Assembly (NCBI GenBank): GCA_022496805.1
Contig: CM040094.1
Coordinates: 682,001-746,000 of the forward strand
From: Pohlia nutans
Lineage: Eukaryota > Streptophyta > Bryopsida > Bryales > Mniaceae
Length of the DNA stretch: 64,000 bases
Reading direction: 5' to 3'
Part shown: piece after piece, positions 45,021 through 57,068 of the stretch
Position numbering within the stretch: the first letter of the stretch is position 1
How the letters are laid out: each line of letters begins with the position of its first letter
Translations under genes and position numbers: made by a program
Notes under the pieces: generated by a model
Told to the model about the DNA's origin: nothing
What the model saw: only the letters and a program-made list of their open reading frames with translations
Database searches by the model: none

Positions 45021-46848
45021 GCATTGTTAGAAATTGATAACACACCTACATTGATTAGTTAGCTTAGTATTATGGAATACCTCAACATAAGATATATTGA
45101 GGGAAGAGACATTGCATCAACATAAGATATATCTATAGTTAAGTGAGAAACTGAGAAAGTGAAGAGATATTGCATCGACATAAGTTACATCTTTAGTTAA
45201 GTGAAAAAGTGAGAAAGTTTGAGTAGGTTCTTCAGTAGGTTCTTCTATACAAGGTTAGTTGCTATAGTAGTCAAAAACTGAGTCTAGTCCCTGCGTAGAA
45301 ATAAAATAACATCTATACTGCAAGTTACACTTTGAAATAAGTTGAGCCTAATCAAAACTGAGCCCTAGTCCCTAACAAGAATTAAAGTGACATGTACAAT
45401 GCAAGCTACACTTTGAAAAAAGCTACAGAGCCTCCACTAGCTTTATAGTTGCACTACAAAAGGACCAGAGCCCTCTAGTAGCGACAGCATAGCTACTTGT
45501 TCTCCTTGCACAGTTGAACCTCCTGGACTGAATTTTGAAGGACAGAAATTCATCATTAATCCTAAGCAGAAGTGTGTTAAAAAAATCATATATTTAAGTA
45601 ATACCGGTAGTACCAAGATGATGAGGACAAAGCCAAGTGTCACACAACTTTCTAGTTTCACTCAAATGCATGATCAGTAGCTAACAGCGCGAGTCAGTTT
45701 CTAGTGGAATGAGATCCTTTCTCAAAGTTTTGCTATGGACATTACAACCTGCAGCGGTTTTGCATGTAATTGAAAAATCACAAACAGTTGAATATCTAAC
45801 CCAAGGTAAACTACCCTATTTGCGCCACGATTTGGAAGTCACCTTATTTGTGCCACTATGTACTAGTACTATACATATCAAATTTCAAAATGTAGGACAC
45901 TAATACATAGTGACCACAAAATGACACAGATAGTCACATGGCACAAATAGGGTGATTTACCTTATGGATTTTCAAGCAAGTGAAATTAATCAAGTATTTT
46001 TTCTGTCAAGAAACCGACTCAGTTTCTGCAGAAGTAGAGCATGCAAGATGTTCAAAATTATAATATCAACCTCTCCAATGCAGCCACCTGCCTTACTCTC
46101 TTCAAGCTGCACCATATGACTTCAAAGTCAAAGGAGGGTTATTTCGTAATCTTTCAGCAGCTTGAGCCAAGCTAGGCTCCAAAAATCCTAGTCTGCACAA
46201 CACAAAATTCCCCCATGATGATCCTTCGTGAATAGAATCTCCAGAGCATTTGTGATACTTGAACTGCCCTCGACTGTGCCTTAAAAGTTGTTCAATGATA
46301 TCTCAACAATAAGGCAAGCCACCCCACTTGGAAGTCATCCTATTTGTGTTGCTATGTACAAAGTGACAAATAGTCACATGGCACAAATAGGGTGGTTTAC
46401 CTTAGTGAGTTTTAGAGCAGTTTAGGAGACAAAACGTTCATAAATTACATCCTAGAAGCTCCAATTTTGCCCAAATATAAAATCCCCAATTGAATCAGAA
46501 GTAGTCAATTTTAGGTTTTTGGGGGGATTACAAGTGGTTGGTTTTAGATTCCTTGTGCGATTGTTGTTGAGACACCTACATGACAAGAAATGGGGGGTTG
46601 GGCGGTTATGGGGCATTCTGCCTTCATGGTGGGGTTCAATAGTGGGGTTCCAGACAAAGTTCAAAGAAGGGACGACAGCCGTTAAACGACAATAATGCTA
46701 TTCTGTTCTGTTCACAAGGCCAGGAGGGATGCACATCAAACTTATTGGCAGTGCTCTACTCCATGAGGGCGTTTGTTTCAATGACGAAAATTGGAATTTG
46801 AGCGTTGAAATGGTGAAACTCACCCAATCTTCAGTAGGGCATGATGTC
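45021..46848. other. spacer, no supported gene
   Basis: Contains a repeated ACATAAGATATATC motif (45080-45190) and two related blocks with CACAAATAGGGTG-TTTACCTTA (45935-45965 and 46380-46405). No coding exons. Confidence 0.5.
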
Positions 46849-49551
46849 CTACCTGCAGAATATACAGGTGAAGAGAAACAGCATTCTATATGAATATGGT
46901 CCTATGAATTTTCAACAATCTTCATCATGGTTGTGATGCCACTGAGAGTCACATAGCATGAGTAACATACCTGTATATTGCTGAGGCCAATGAAGCTCCA
47001 AAGCAAGGACCAAACCAGTAAATTACATGAGCTCGACCCCAATGTCCACTCACTAAAGCAGGCCCAAAGCTTCTTGCAGGGTTCATGGATGCTCCTGTGT
47101 AGGGCACCCCTACAAGATGATCCACCAACACAGCAAAACCAATGGGTATCGGAGCAATAACACCTGCAAATGAACGAGAAATTTTCAGTATGAGAAACTT
47201 TTAATACCGCTGCCAATCTCAATAGCTACTTTTAAATTAAGATTTCTCTTGGAACACCAGCAGACTCCCGGCATTTTGCTATATAAAAACGAAACAAGAA
47301 CACCGCAAAGTTGGTTGTCAAGACCTCTCAATGAAAATTGTTAGGAACTAACCAGGTCCACGACGGTCAACAGCGACACCAAATATGACAAATATAAGCA
47401 TGAAGGTGAGCACAATCTCCATCAAGCAACCTTGGCTGTCGAATATATTTCTCCCAAGGTCATGGGAGCCCAAACTCCTCTGCAAGTAATCGGGAGTACA
47501 ACCTCGTATCAACAATGCCCCTATTACTGCTCCAAAGAGCTGCACGCACAGCAGCCCCAGCTCAAGGGTGACTTTTTGAGGACTAATGACACGTGAGGAA
47601 ATTACACATGAGGAAATTTTGAAAAATTGTTGGGAGGATCAAGAAGTGATAAATGTCTCAGTGAATAGGATATATACTCCTGATTGGAAGAGGATGATCC
47701 ATTTCTGTTCACTAATTCACCGAGAGGATTGTATCAATTAACCCAGGACAATCTTAGAATAAGAGGGGCTAAAAAAAATTCCTCATTAGCCCCCTGCTTT
47801 TCCAATGGCCCTTTTGGCACAAGAATTTTAGCTCCAGGCTAAACCAACTTCTGCATATTCTGGATTCTCCTTCTGCTTTCTAACTTCGTCACGCTAAAAA
47901 CATCATCAAAGCAGAGAATATTAAACCGTTTGCTAGGGACCTGATCTCGTCTCCTATTGACTGACCCCCGGAACTCATCTAACTTATTCATACACTTGGC
48001 TGGCCTTATTCATACACTTGGCTGGCCCATGAAAAAAAGTATCTTTCAGTGATTAAAAAAAAAGTATCTACAGTGATTAAAAAAAATTGATCTCAACGGA
48101 TTTGGCTCTTGTACCCAAAGATCTCTTCACAGCTCTACACATCTCCCAAATACCACATTCCTAAATATGTTAAAATGCTTGAATTAGAATACACTACCTT
48201 ATGTGAGACTTTCAAAACTACCCAACTAACTCAAGACCCAAATGACAGGCATCCCATGCAAGAAAGAGGGGTTATTCAGTTTTACAACTTGAAATTAAAT
48301 GTTTCAACTGGAAATTGAAAATACATTTAGTGCATCCTCATTCTGACAATGAAATTCGGTGTATAGAGCTGTGAAAAGAGGCTGTGAAGAGAGGCTGTTA
48401 AAGAAGCTATATAGAGAACAGCAAGAGAGGCTGTTGCATTGCGTACCTGAGCTCCTACATACAAGCCAGCACGGATTAGGGTCTCCTTTCCAGCCACAAC
48501 GAAGGCCAATGTTACAGCAGGATTCAGATGGCCTCCTGAAATGGCTCCAGTTGCTGCTGCCAGACAGCAGATAGCAGCACCATGGGCCACGGCTATGATG
48601 ACTATCCTTGCACAGGTCATGTCTCGCGATATCATTCCTGCATCACTTCTTACACATTATTTAATGAGAAATACCGTGTGTCTCTATTGCATGTATGAGA
48701 TTCGAATAATTGTAATCAAACAGCTTTGGAATTAAATTGAGGCGGCGGGTAAGTTCTACAATGGTCTGAATTTTTCTGAAAATATTAAAAGAATGAATGT
48801 TTCAATGGAATGATACAGGTGCACAAAGACATGCCTGATGCAATCACAGACCCGCATCCAAGAAACACAAACAACATGGTGCCAATGAACTCAGCAGCCG
48901 CAGCTCGCCATTGCTCCATAGACCGCAAGGTTTTAGTTTCTCCTAGCTCAACCTGCATATAAGATGATAATAGATTAGAATCTGTAATAGGATTAGTAAG
49001 GAATTCCTAATTCTCTTGTCTGGATGCATCTGGAGGAGAAACGTTCCTTAAGTTATCTGTTCCTTGGTCTATGCAAACTGATTCAAAAGCAGAGAGTAGA
49101 GGTAAAAGTGAATCACCTTCATGAAGTTCAACATGGTGACCATCTTGACCATCGTTTGAATGGCTTGTGGTTGATCTGCAAGAATGCCTCCACCCTCATG
49201 AAGCTCCACCACTTCATGATCGGATCTTGATCGGGCTTCCACGGGGTGCTTCTCGTGCTCATCGTAAGGCGGTGGCTCTCGATCACTCATATTCAACGAA
49301 ACGTAAGGATCCGCGTTTTTCTTCGTCATTTGAAGTTCGTAGGGTGAGCCAGTCGGTTTTGCGGAAGCAGGATTTCCAGAAGCAGAATTGGTGCCAGTTC
49401 TCGATGCACCAGTTCCCTGTAGTATTGTTTGACTGTAACCGCCCGGTTCTGGAGAGGTTCTCTGTGGCGGAGCCCGAACTGGATTCGAAGAAGAAGCGTC
49501 CAGCATTTGAACGCTGTATGGACTAGGTCTCGGACCGCCTCGAGTATCCAT
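46849..49551 (-). CDS. MIP-family aquaporin (TIP/HIP-like) with long N-terminal extension
   Basis: Exons on the minus strand: 49551-49117, 48952-48835, 48637-48447, 47539-47353, 47163-46971, and a last one from 46852 to a stop at 46849. Phases match and give 375 residues. Residues 1-145 form a Pro/Ser-rich, polar extension. The pore domain follows: RAAAAEFIGTMLFVFLGCG, VAHGAAICC, first box SGGHLNPAVTLAF, MEIVLTFMLIFVIFGV, second box GASMNPARSFGPALV. His in VAHG at the filter position and GASMNPA resemble TIP/HIP types; water or small-solute transport is inferred. The second intron begins GC, not GT. The chain ends right after the sixth helix (SAIYR). A later acceptor near 46830 would instead add about 22 residues. 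The extension is unusual, since plant MIPs are normally 230-300 residues. Confidence 0.9.
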
Positions 49552-51584
49552 GTCCAAGTAATTGCAACTCCTGAATTTGTATTAAAATTGAGGGAAGGTT
49601 CGAAACCTTTTTCTGACTGATGTTAAGAATGAGGTCCTCTTATCCATAGATGCTCCGTCTGCCTGCCGGCATCTTGACTACACATGTGGCTTCATCAAAT
49701 TTCTCGGCGGAAAGTCGATTGCGGCATGACCTGTGATGTTCTTCATTCTTTTAGGGTTCCCTGTACACAAGGCTTCAAGAGCCGTGGCAATGCATTATTG
49801 TTCCGCTTCGCAATGCCTTTTAAATCTTTTGAACAAAGATAGCATGAAGAGCTCCTTCAAACCAGAGTGGATTCACGCCGAGGACAATCTCCAAGAGGAA
49901 AACAGCGTATTGCCTGCACAGCAACTGCTGAGGTCTCGTAATCCCCGGCCATGGAGGATCCGCAAGGGTCGTAGGTCTCAATGTACAGAAATTGGAAGTT
50001 AATACGGTTAAGAGGTAGTGTACGAGATACTGCATATTCACCATTGATATCCATCCAGTTTGATCTGCGCAAGGGGAGGCAATGGGAATGGACGCAATCA
50101 ATCGGCAGAAGAGCGGACGATCTTGCGTTTATATATACGGCCGATCGTCATGCTGCAGCTCCTCGTGCGCATCACTTTGCGAAAGCCGATTTATGTTCTC
50201 ATCCTCCCGATCGAACTTGTTCACTTCATAGAACTATGTCTGCATGAAAAAGTATGAGAATACCGTATGTAGCCGAATATTAAGAGTCGCAGAATGTATT
50301 CCGGTCGACAGCATTTCTAATATCACTCTTTACTAATAACTCGCCTTTGAGACAAATTGATGTTTCCTATTTTCATACAATAGGGCTTTCGGGAATAGGT
50401 GCAGAGAATGCATATATTCCGACTCGCTCATGAGTGAGCTGTTGATAACTCGGACAGTGGACGAGGTCATTATTCGAGTGACAGAGTGAGGCACGGACAT
50501 ACCTGGTCCCACTGTCAAGGTGGCCGTCCTTAAAGTCTATCAACACTGACTCAAGTTGCCGCCCTTCCATAAAACAGAATGGGCTTCTCCTTACTGCTCC
50601 TTATTATGAAGAAATCGAGAGGAATACGATCGCAACTTTGAATCAGCGGCAAGACAATGGAGCCTGTCACTGGCACCTTTGTAATGTAGTCAGATATTCC
50701 TACAATCTCTGGAAGCAAAGTGCGCTGCTTCTCACCTCGCTGATCCGACAAAAAGCTTTTCGGCCTTCCTCATGAGCTGTTCTCAAGTATATATCGTTTC
50801 ATCTCCCGATGCACCAGTCGACGTCTACTCAACGAGCTGATGGATAAAAGCTTGATGGATATATACTGGTGAACCTTCTTGCAGATTTCATAATTTCTTT
50901 TAATTATTACATTAAAGTTGCAGCCGAGATGGATATGGTTGGAGAGTGACATACGTATTACCTTTTTTGAATTTTGAGCAACCAGACCGTGTTTGACAGT
51001 GTCAATAAACGCTGGCTGAGTCAACATCGTATGATTAAATGAACAATACTCTGACTCGATTCACAAGGTAAAGACGCTGTTCTGGCAAGAGAAAGAGACC
51101 GCATACAGACAGTACAGAACAGTACTGGCAAGAGAAAGAGGATATGCTACAATTGGATCGTTCGTTCTCTTGATCATGCGCTCACACGATCAAGCTCGTT
51201 GTAATTGAGATTATCAGGCTTGATCAATTCGGCAGTCCTCTTAATACATTTCGACAAGGACAACTTGACAAGGAATCTGGAAAAGCAAGACGTACGGCTT
51301 ATCTCGTCGTACCTGTTCTGCACATGTGCTTGTGACTTTGTGAGCATCCCTTGCTTGCTGACCGTGAGGATCCAAAAATAGGCTCATCAAAAGATCGCGT
51401 GAATTCACTGTAAATCTTGAAAACAACTTATTCTGAATCCCGTCAATAATAGACCTCTCAACCCTGTGATTCTGTCTCAATCTAACCGTGCCTTCTAAAG
51501 AGCTGTACTATACTAAGGTTCCTCCCACCACATGCTCACCGTACAGAGTTCACATGGCCTGCAACTTGCTCTCACCTTTAGAAG
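49552..51584. other. upstream region of aquaporin gene and spacer
   Basis: Probable promoter next to 49551. Beyond ~50 kb base composition is more balanced than elsewhere, but I could link no exons or conserved motifs; several short overlapping frames are not convincing. Confidence 0.4.
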
Positions 51585-51835
51585 CACAACTACAACGAGC
51601 ATTGATCTCTCACCTAAGCGCAATTACAACGAGCTCTGATCTCTCGCCTAAGCAAAATTACAACAAGCTCTGATCTCACACCTAAGCAAAATTACAACAA
51701 GCTCTGATCTCACACCTAAGCAAAATTACAACGAGCTCTGATCTCTCGCCTAAGCAAAATTACAAGAAGCTCTGATCTCACACCAAATTACAACCAGCTC
51801 CGATCTCTCACCTAAGCAAAATTACAACGAGCAAT
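51585..51835 (+). repeat. ~35-bp minisatellite, about seven units
   Basis: Units of type ATTACAACGAGCTCTGATCT followed by C(A/T)C(G/A)CCTAAGCAAA, alternating between CTCGCC and CACACC versions, which suggests higher-order duplication. Confidence 0.95.
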
Positions 51836-53550
51836 TGAAGCAATATTACAGAGCAAGATCGTGTCGTAATTCCAATAAACGACGACAACAGGTCATTGTC
51901 AAGTCCGGCCATGTGATTTACTCGCCCGTGCTTGAAAAAAGATTCACACACAAGAACATGCAGGCGGAAGTACGCAACACGAGTAAACAACTTCTTCAAG
52001 AGGTGTGAAAAAGAATATCGTCGGAGTTAGGGTTTGCATGCGCGTGCGCAGCAGCAAAGTGAGTGGTCTAGTGCAGAGTTTTTTTTTTTCTCCACCATGT
52101 CTTCACTTCCCTGCGGCAAGTTAAGCTTTCCTTCATCTTTTCTTCCATCTATTGAACAGTGAATTGCATGAGCGGCGGACAGTGGTGAACTTCATGATGT
52201 GTGCCTGGCCTGGGAATTCCTCCTTTTGTGTCTCAATTGAACTCGCACGTCGCCATAGCTGAATGTGCGAAGAATTGAAGAGGAACCCAGAAGCTGAAGA
52301 CTCAAACCAACTCGTATAAAATAATTAACCCTTAACCCAAGTTATACCCATTGCCAAGGTTGTTAAGGTTATATTTGTAAAGACAAAGGTGTAACCACTA
52401 ATGTTGTGTAAGCGTGCTCAAAGAGCTTATACATTTGCCACATTTTGTTGTGTTGTTGGAATCTCCACAGCTTGCTTTTCATATCAAATGCGTCTCGATC
52501 ACAATTAGATAGATAGATAAAAACTTCGGACCTTTTTCAAGGCGGGCGTGAATGAAGTGTCTGTTCGTAATGTAAATGACGCGTCTCGATCACTTACTAT
52601 TGCATTAGAATAGATGTGTTACAATTGCCTCCACTTACATTGGAAATTGTCAATGATTATTGATATATCAGTAAAGTTCCTCAAAACCTGAGTTTTTGAC
52701 CTGTAATTTGGAAAGGAAAGGATCGGCATGATCTCACTGTAGACCCAGAATAGAAAACTGGATAGATTGAAATTTTTATTCATAAAAATTTGGAGGGAGG
52801 GAGAAGAATTGGGAAGTGGGGTGGGACTGTGAGGAGGAGTGGTGTTAGATTGATGACGACCGGCTCTGGTACCAGCTCTGGTCCATGAAAAAAGGAGGAC
52901 AAAATACCGGATGCCTTTACAAATAACTCTATCATGTATAAAATGTGGTAATTGTAAATACACGTGAAGGCCAACAATGACTTATATATGAATTGGAACA
53001 TATTGTGTTTACCACATAATTGGCTTTAAGTTTGCAATTTGTGTATTTTATCTCTTATTGGATAGTTCGAGATGATGATTATGGACATATATAAATGAGC
53101 AATACTTGAATTGTTGCTCCAATCCCTTGTCGTCAATGTTGAGGTACTAATGTTTTGACAAAATGTAAGTGTATTACATAAATGAAACATAAACACTATA
53201 ACAATTTGGAGAAAAGGTTCATTGTAGCAACTATCTAGCAAAATCAAGGCCAAAGATTGAAATATGATGCTAAGATTGTGCAAATTCATTAACATATATT
53301 TGTAGGCATAAATGCCAATGCCAATGTCAAAGTTTGGAATTTATAGTGTAGTCACTTCTTTGTTGTCTCTGTATTTTTCAAATATATTTACATGACTGGT
53401 AAGAAATTGTTGATCATATCACTTGTTTGTTCTGTTTTGGAGTTTACAACGAATTTTTTTTTTTTGCCTTCAAAACAAATTAATATTATGATTCTTTGAA
53501 TAGCACTTGCAGAATACATATTGCAAAATACAAAGGTCTTGTGAGTCTAC
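51836..53550. other. AT-rich spacer
   Basis: Holds a half copy of repeat family G at 52507-52585 (GATAGATAGA, GCGTGAATGAAGTGT). No supported gene. Confidence 0.5.
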
Positions 53551-53856
53551 TAAGGTAGAGGACCCAATTTCCGACCGGGTCCAATTCCCAACCACTGACA
53601 GGGCGTACATTTTAGGTCAGACCTCGAAATTCTCATATAGTCAGTATGAACATTTTAGGGATGGACGGTTTTTGGCACCTCTACATCTCTAACTTCAAAA
53701 ATTCATAAGTAATTCAATAATAGTCTGAAAAATATGGTTCAAGTTGGATTGGGCTTGTACAAACTCTGCACATATTTCTGAATCATTTTGATAGCCACTC
53801 CAGAAACAAAACTTGCTGAACCTGAAATTCCGACGGGAATTGGGTCCGCTACCTTA
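53551..53856. mobile_element. inverted-repeat MITE, 306 bp
   Basis: Ends TAAGGTAGAGGACCCAATTT and GAATTGGGTCCGCTACCTTA, about 28 bp with few mismatches. Target duplication unclear. Confidence 0.82.
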
Positions 53857-54815
53857 TTTGTAATTATGTTGAGTCACAAAGCAAATCCCATAGAGGACTC
53901 ATGATTAGATGGTAGAACAGTAGAGCCACGCAGCTACTTAGTCAATATTCTTGTTAAAAATAACAAGTGCAGCTTAGCCTTAACCCGCTAGAAATGATCA
54001 CAATAATATGATTTTAACCTTTTGACATGCATGCGTCCACATAGTGGACAATAAACACATTCAAATTATTCTCTTAGCTACATACATAGACAGTTTTCAT
54101 CCCATTCAAATTTTCCTTAGTTCTTGTGCTAGTTGAAAATCATTTGTATAGTGTGAATCTTCAAAATAAAATATTGTGATTTTTTTCAATAAAAAAACTG
54201 GTTTATGTCAAATTTCATTCTTAGTCCAAAAAATGATACTTTAAACATGATTTTCCTAAAACAAGTAGAATCAAATAATGAAAATCATACCATCTCATAG
54301 TGCATGTTATTCTAAATTCGTTACAAAAAAATTAAAATTAAAATTAAAAAATGGTTAGTTTGGAATTTTCAATTGAACTTCAAAAGAAAATTTTGAAAAT
54401 TTAATTACAATTTAGTAATTGAAAAAATGATAAATCTTGTTATACAGATATGATCTTCACATTGACATTTACAATTTGGCTTTGTACATCAACTCCATTT
54501 TTGTTATTCATCAAATGTTTTATAATGCATCTTCGAAATCAATATTGAATCAGACGCTAAAGGATTAAAGGGTCAGATATAGGTCACAACACAAGTTTAT
54601 TGTTTACTTATTTATCAAAATAAAATAACAACAATTTTATTTTATTCTAAATTGTAAAAGTTGATCATTTCTAACCTTCAACATAGTATAAATTTTAAAA
54701 TTTATGTTATTGGTTTGGATGGTAAAAAAATATTTAAAATATTTGATGAGATCCCTCAAATTTAAGTGAAAATGAGACCTAAAGAGTATAAATATAAAAG
54801 AACATGGCTAGTTTA

Positions 54816-55340
54816 GCCCCTAAAAGCCCGAGGGATATTGGACAAAACATAGATGTGTTATAATATGTGTCTTCCATATGTTTGATGAAGTTTGGTTCAA
54901 TTAACAAAATGTAGAGTATCATCTCTACAAATTACGGTCGAACTTCCAAAAATGACTTTAGATCATTTTTTAATGAATTTAAAAGCATTAACATTTGAAA
55001 ATTTATATAAATTATAATTTTCAATTTTAGAGTTCAAAATTTAGTATGATTGGTTAAAGTTGGGCTATCTATTATAAACTTCAAAAAAGAAAAAGAAATG
55101 ATGGAGGGATCATCAATACTTTCCCCAAATAGAAAATTTTATAACACTAAGTCAATGTTGAGGTGATCTACTTTGAAAAATTCTCCCGGGTGGAGTTTAA
55201 CTTGGATTGTCATAATTCAAATTGGGTTAGAAAGTAGACTTGATGTAGTACTTTAAAATAAAAAAATAAAAATTCAAAGTTTTTTTTGGTTTCAGGCAGC
55301 CCGTTAAAATTAGGTTGCGACCAGAAAAGTGGATGAAATT
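54816..55340 (-). mobile_element. TTAA-type element family C, copy 4 (reverse, degraded)
   Basis: The reverse complement follows the family order: CCCTAAAAGCCCGAGGG at the left, TGATGAAGTTTGGTTCA, CAATGTTGAGGTGA, AAATTGGGTTAGAAAGTAGA and GGCAGCCCGTTA at the right. The left TTAA has become TTTA. Confidence 0.75.
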
Positions 55341-55396
55341 GTCAAAACCTTCAAATAATAATAAGATAAAACAGTCATTGTTTAGATGAAAGTTCT

Positions 55397-55399
55397 ATA

Positions 55400-55433
<34 letters not shown>

Positions 55434-55462
55434 TATATATTTATATATTTATATATTTATAT

Positions 55463-55497
<35 letters not shown>

Positions 55498-55504
55498 TAT
55501 TTAT
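55397..55504. repeat. (TA)n, (TTTATA)n and (TTTA)n microsatellite
   Basis: About eleven TA units pass into TTTATA and then TTTA units. Confidence 0.97.
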
Positions 55505-55994
55505 TTCCATGAATGAGCTTGTATGTTCTATTCATTTTTTCCATACCCGGTGCATTTCAAGATGTGTGTCGCTCAACTAACAGATTATTTTTTTAATTAA
55601 AAATTTAAAAAAAACAAAAAATTGGTTGGTACCAACTGTAGGAAAATAGTTGTGAGTGAAAGGAAAGACCCAAAAAGTCTCAAAAAGAGAGCATTGGAAA
55701 GCTCTTTTTGGAACACTGACCAGGACTATTCATGAGATGTGCAATTTCTACTGGGACAATCTGTAGCTGAGCAACCCAAGTGGATTTGGAGAATCCCACA
55801 AGCACACTCACAGTCTCACATGATGCCAGACTGGTGATTGGAGTTGTAATGAATGTGAGTTAGTGGAATCCTAACCTATTTGTAATTAATCATGTTGACT
55901 AGAACATGTTTGTTTTTTATTTATTTTTTTAAATTATTAACTGTCTTTTTAAGTTACCTTTTCTTTTGGAGGTGAGTGGTTGGTTTCGGTTCTA
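55505..55994. other. spacer, no supported gene
   Basis: No coding or terminal-repeat signal found. Confidence 0.4.
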
Positions 55995-55998
55995 TTAA

Positions 55999-56508
55999 TC
56001 CCTAAACGTTCAAACGATCATTTTTTTTTGATTGTTGCCTGTATCTAATGGGTTGCCCAGAACCAAAATAAAATTAAAATCGACTTCAAGTTTACATTCC
56101 AACACAATTTAAATTATGTCAAATCAAATTAAACTCAATCCGGGATAATCTTTCAAAGTGAATCACTTCAACATTGTCTTAGTGTTTAAATTTTGCTATT
56201 TGGGGAAAGCAATGATGTTCCCTCCATCATTTCATTAAAAAATTTGAAGTTTACAATATTAGGTAAACAAAATTTATCCAATCATAATAAATTTTAAACT
56301 CTCAAAGTGAAAATTATAATTTATACAAATTCTCAAAGGTTAATGCTTTTAAATTCATTTATAAAAAAATAAAAATCTAAAGTTATTTTTGGAAGTTTGA
56401 CTATGCGGGTAATTTGTAGAGATGATGTCCTGGCTATTGAACCAAACTTCATTAAACATATGAAAGACACATCTATGTTTTGTCCAATACCCCTCGGGCT
56501 TTTAGGGA
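55999..56508 (+). mobile_element. TTAA-flanked element family C, copy 2
   Basis: 510 bp with ends TCCCTAAACGTTCAAACGA and TCGGGCTTTTAGGGA, between TTAA at 55995-55998 and 56509-56512. Confidence 0.88.
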
Positions 56509-56512
56509 TTAA

Positions 56513-57064
56513 TCCCTGAAGGCCCATCCTCTTCTGAGTGTAGTCAAACTTAGATCTACAACTCAATTTCTCGTTTTAAATTTGAGAACATTATTTTGAA
56601 TTTTTTTATTTTTTTTGCATGAACCTATATGTTTACTATAAATCTTAAAATTTTCATGATTTTCTTTTGGAAATTAAAATTATTTTGATTTTCTTAAGCT
56701 TTATGTCTTCAAAAATTCATATTAATTACAATAAGTACTCAGAATTGATGAAATTTTCACATTGCGTGTAAATTTCAATTTAAAACACTTTAATATATTT
56801 AAAAGCCACATAAAAAAATTAATTTGAAAAATTGGATAGGAAAACTATGTTTACAAACAAACTAGCTATTAATTCATTGTATTGGTAATTGCTGTAAAAA
56901 AATTAAGAATTAGAATTTTGATGAATCGTACGATGAAATAGAAATTAAACTTGATTATTTTGACTTTTTCAGTTCAACTTAAATGAAAAAAAATGATTGT
57001 TTCAATGTGAAAACTATGTTTGACCGCATAAGAGCCACTTTTAAGCCTCTTGGACCTTGAGGGG
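56513..57064 (+). mobile_element. TTAA-flanked element family D
   Basis: 552 bp with ends TCCCTGAAGGCCC and GGACCTTGAGGGG, between TTAA 56509-56512 (shared with the previous element) and 57065-57068. The interior differs from family C. Confidence 0.82.
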
Positions 57065-57068
57065 TTAA

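Noticed and set aside
55386..55580. Tyr/Ile repeat protein.
   Set aside because: It is a translation of a TA/TTTA microsatellite.
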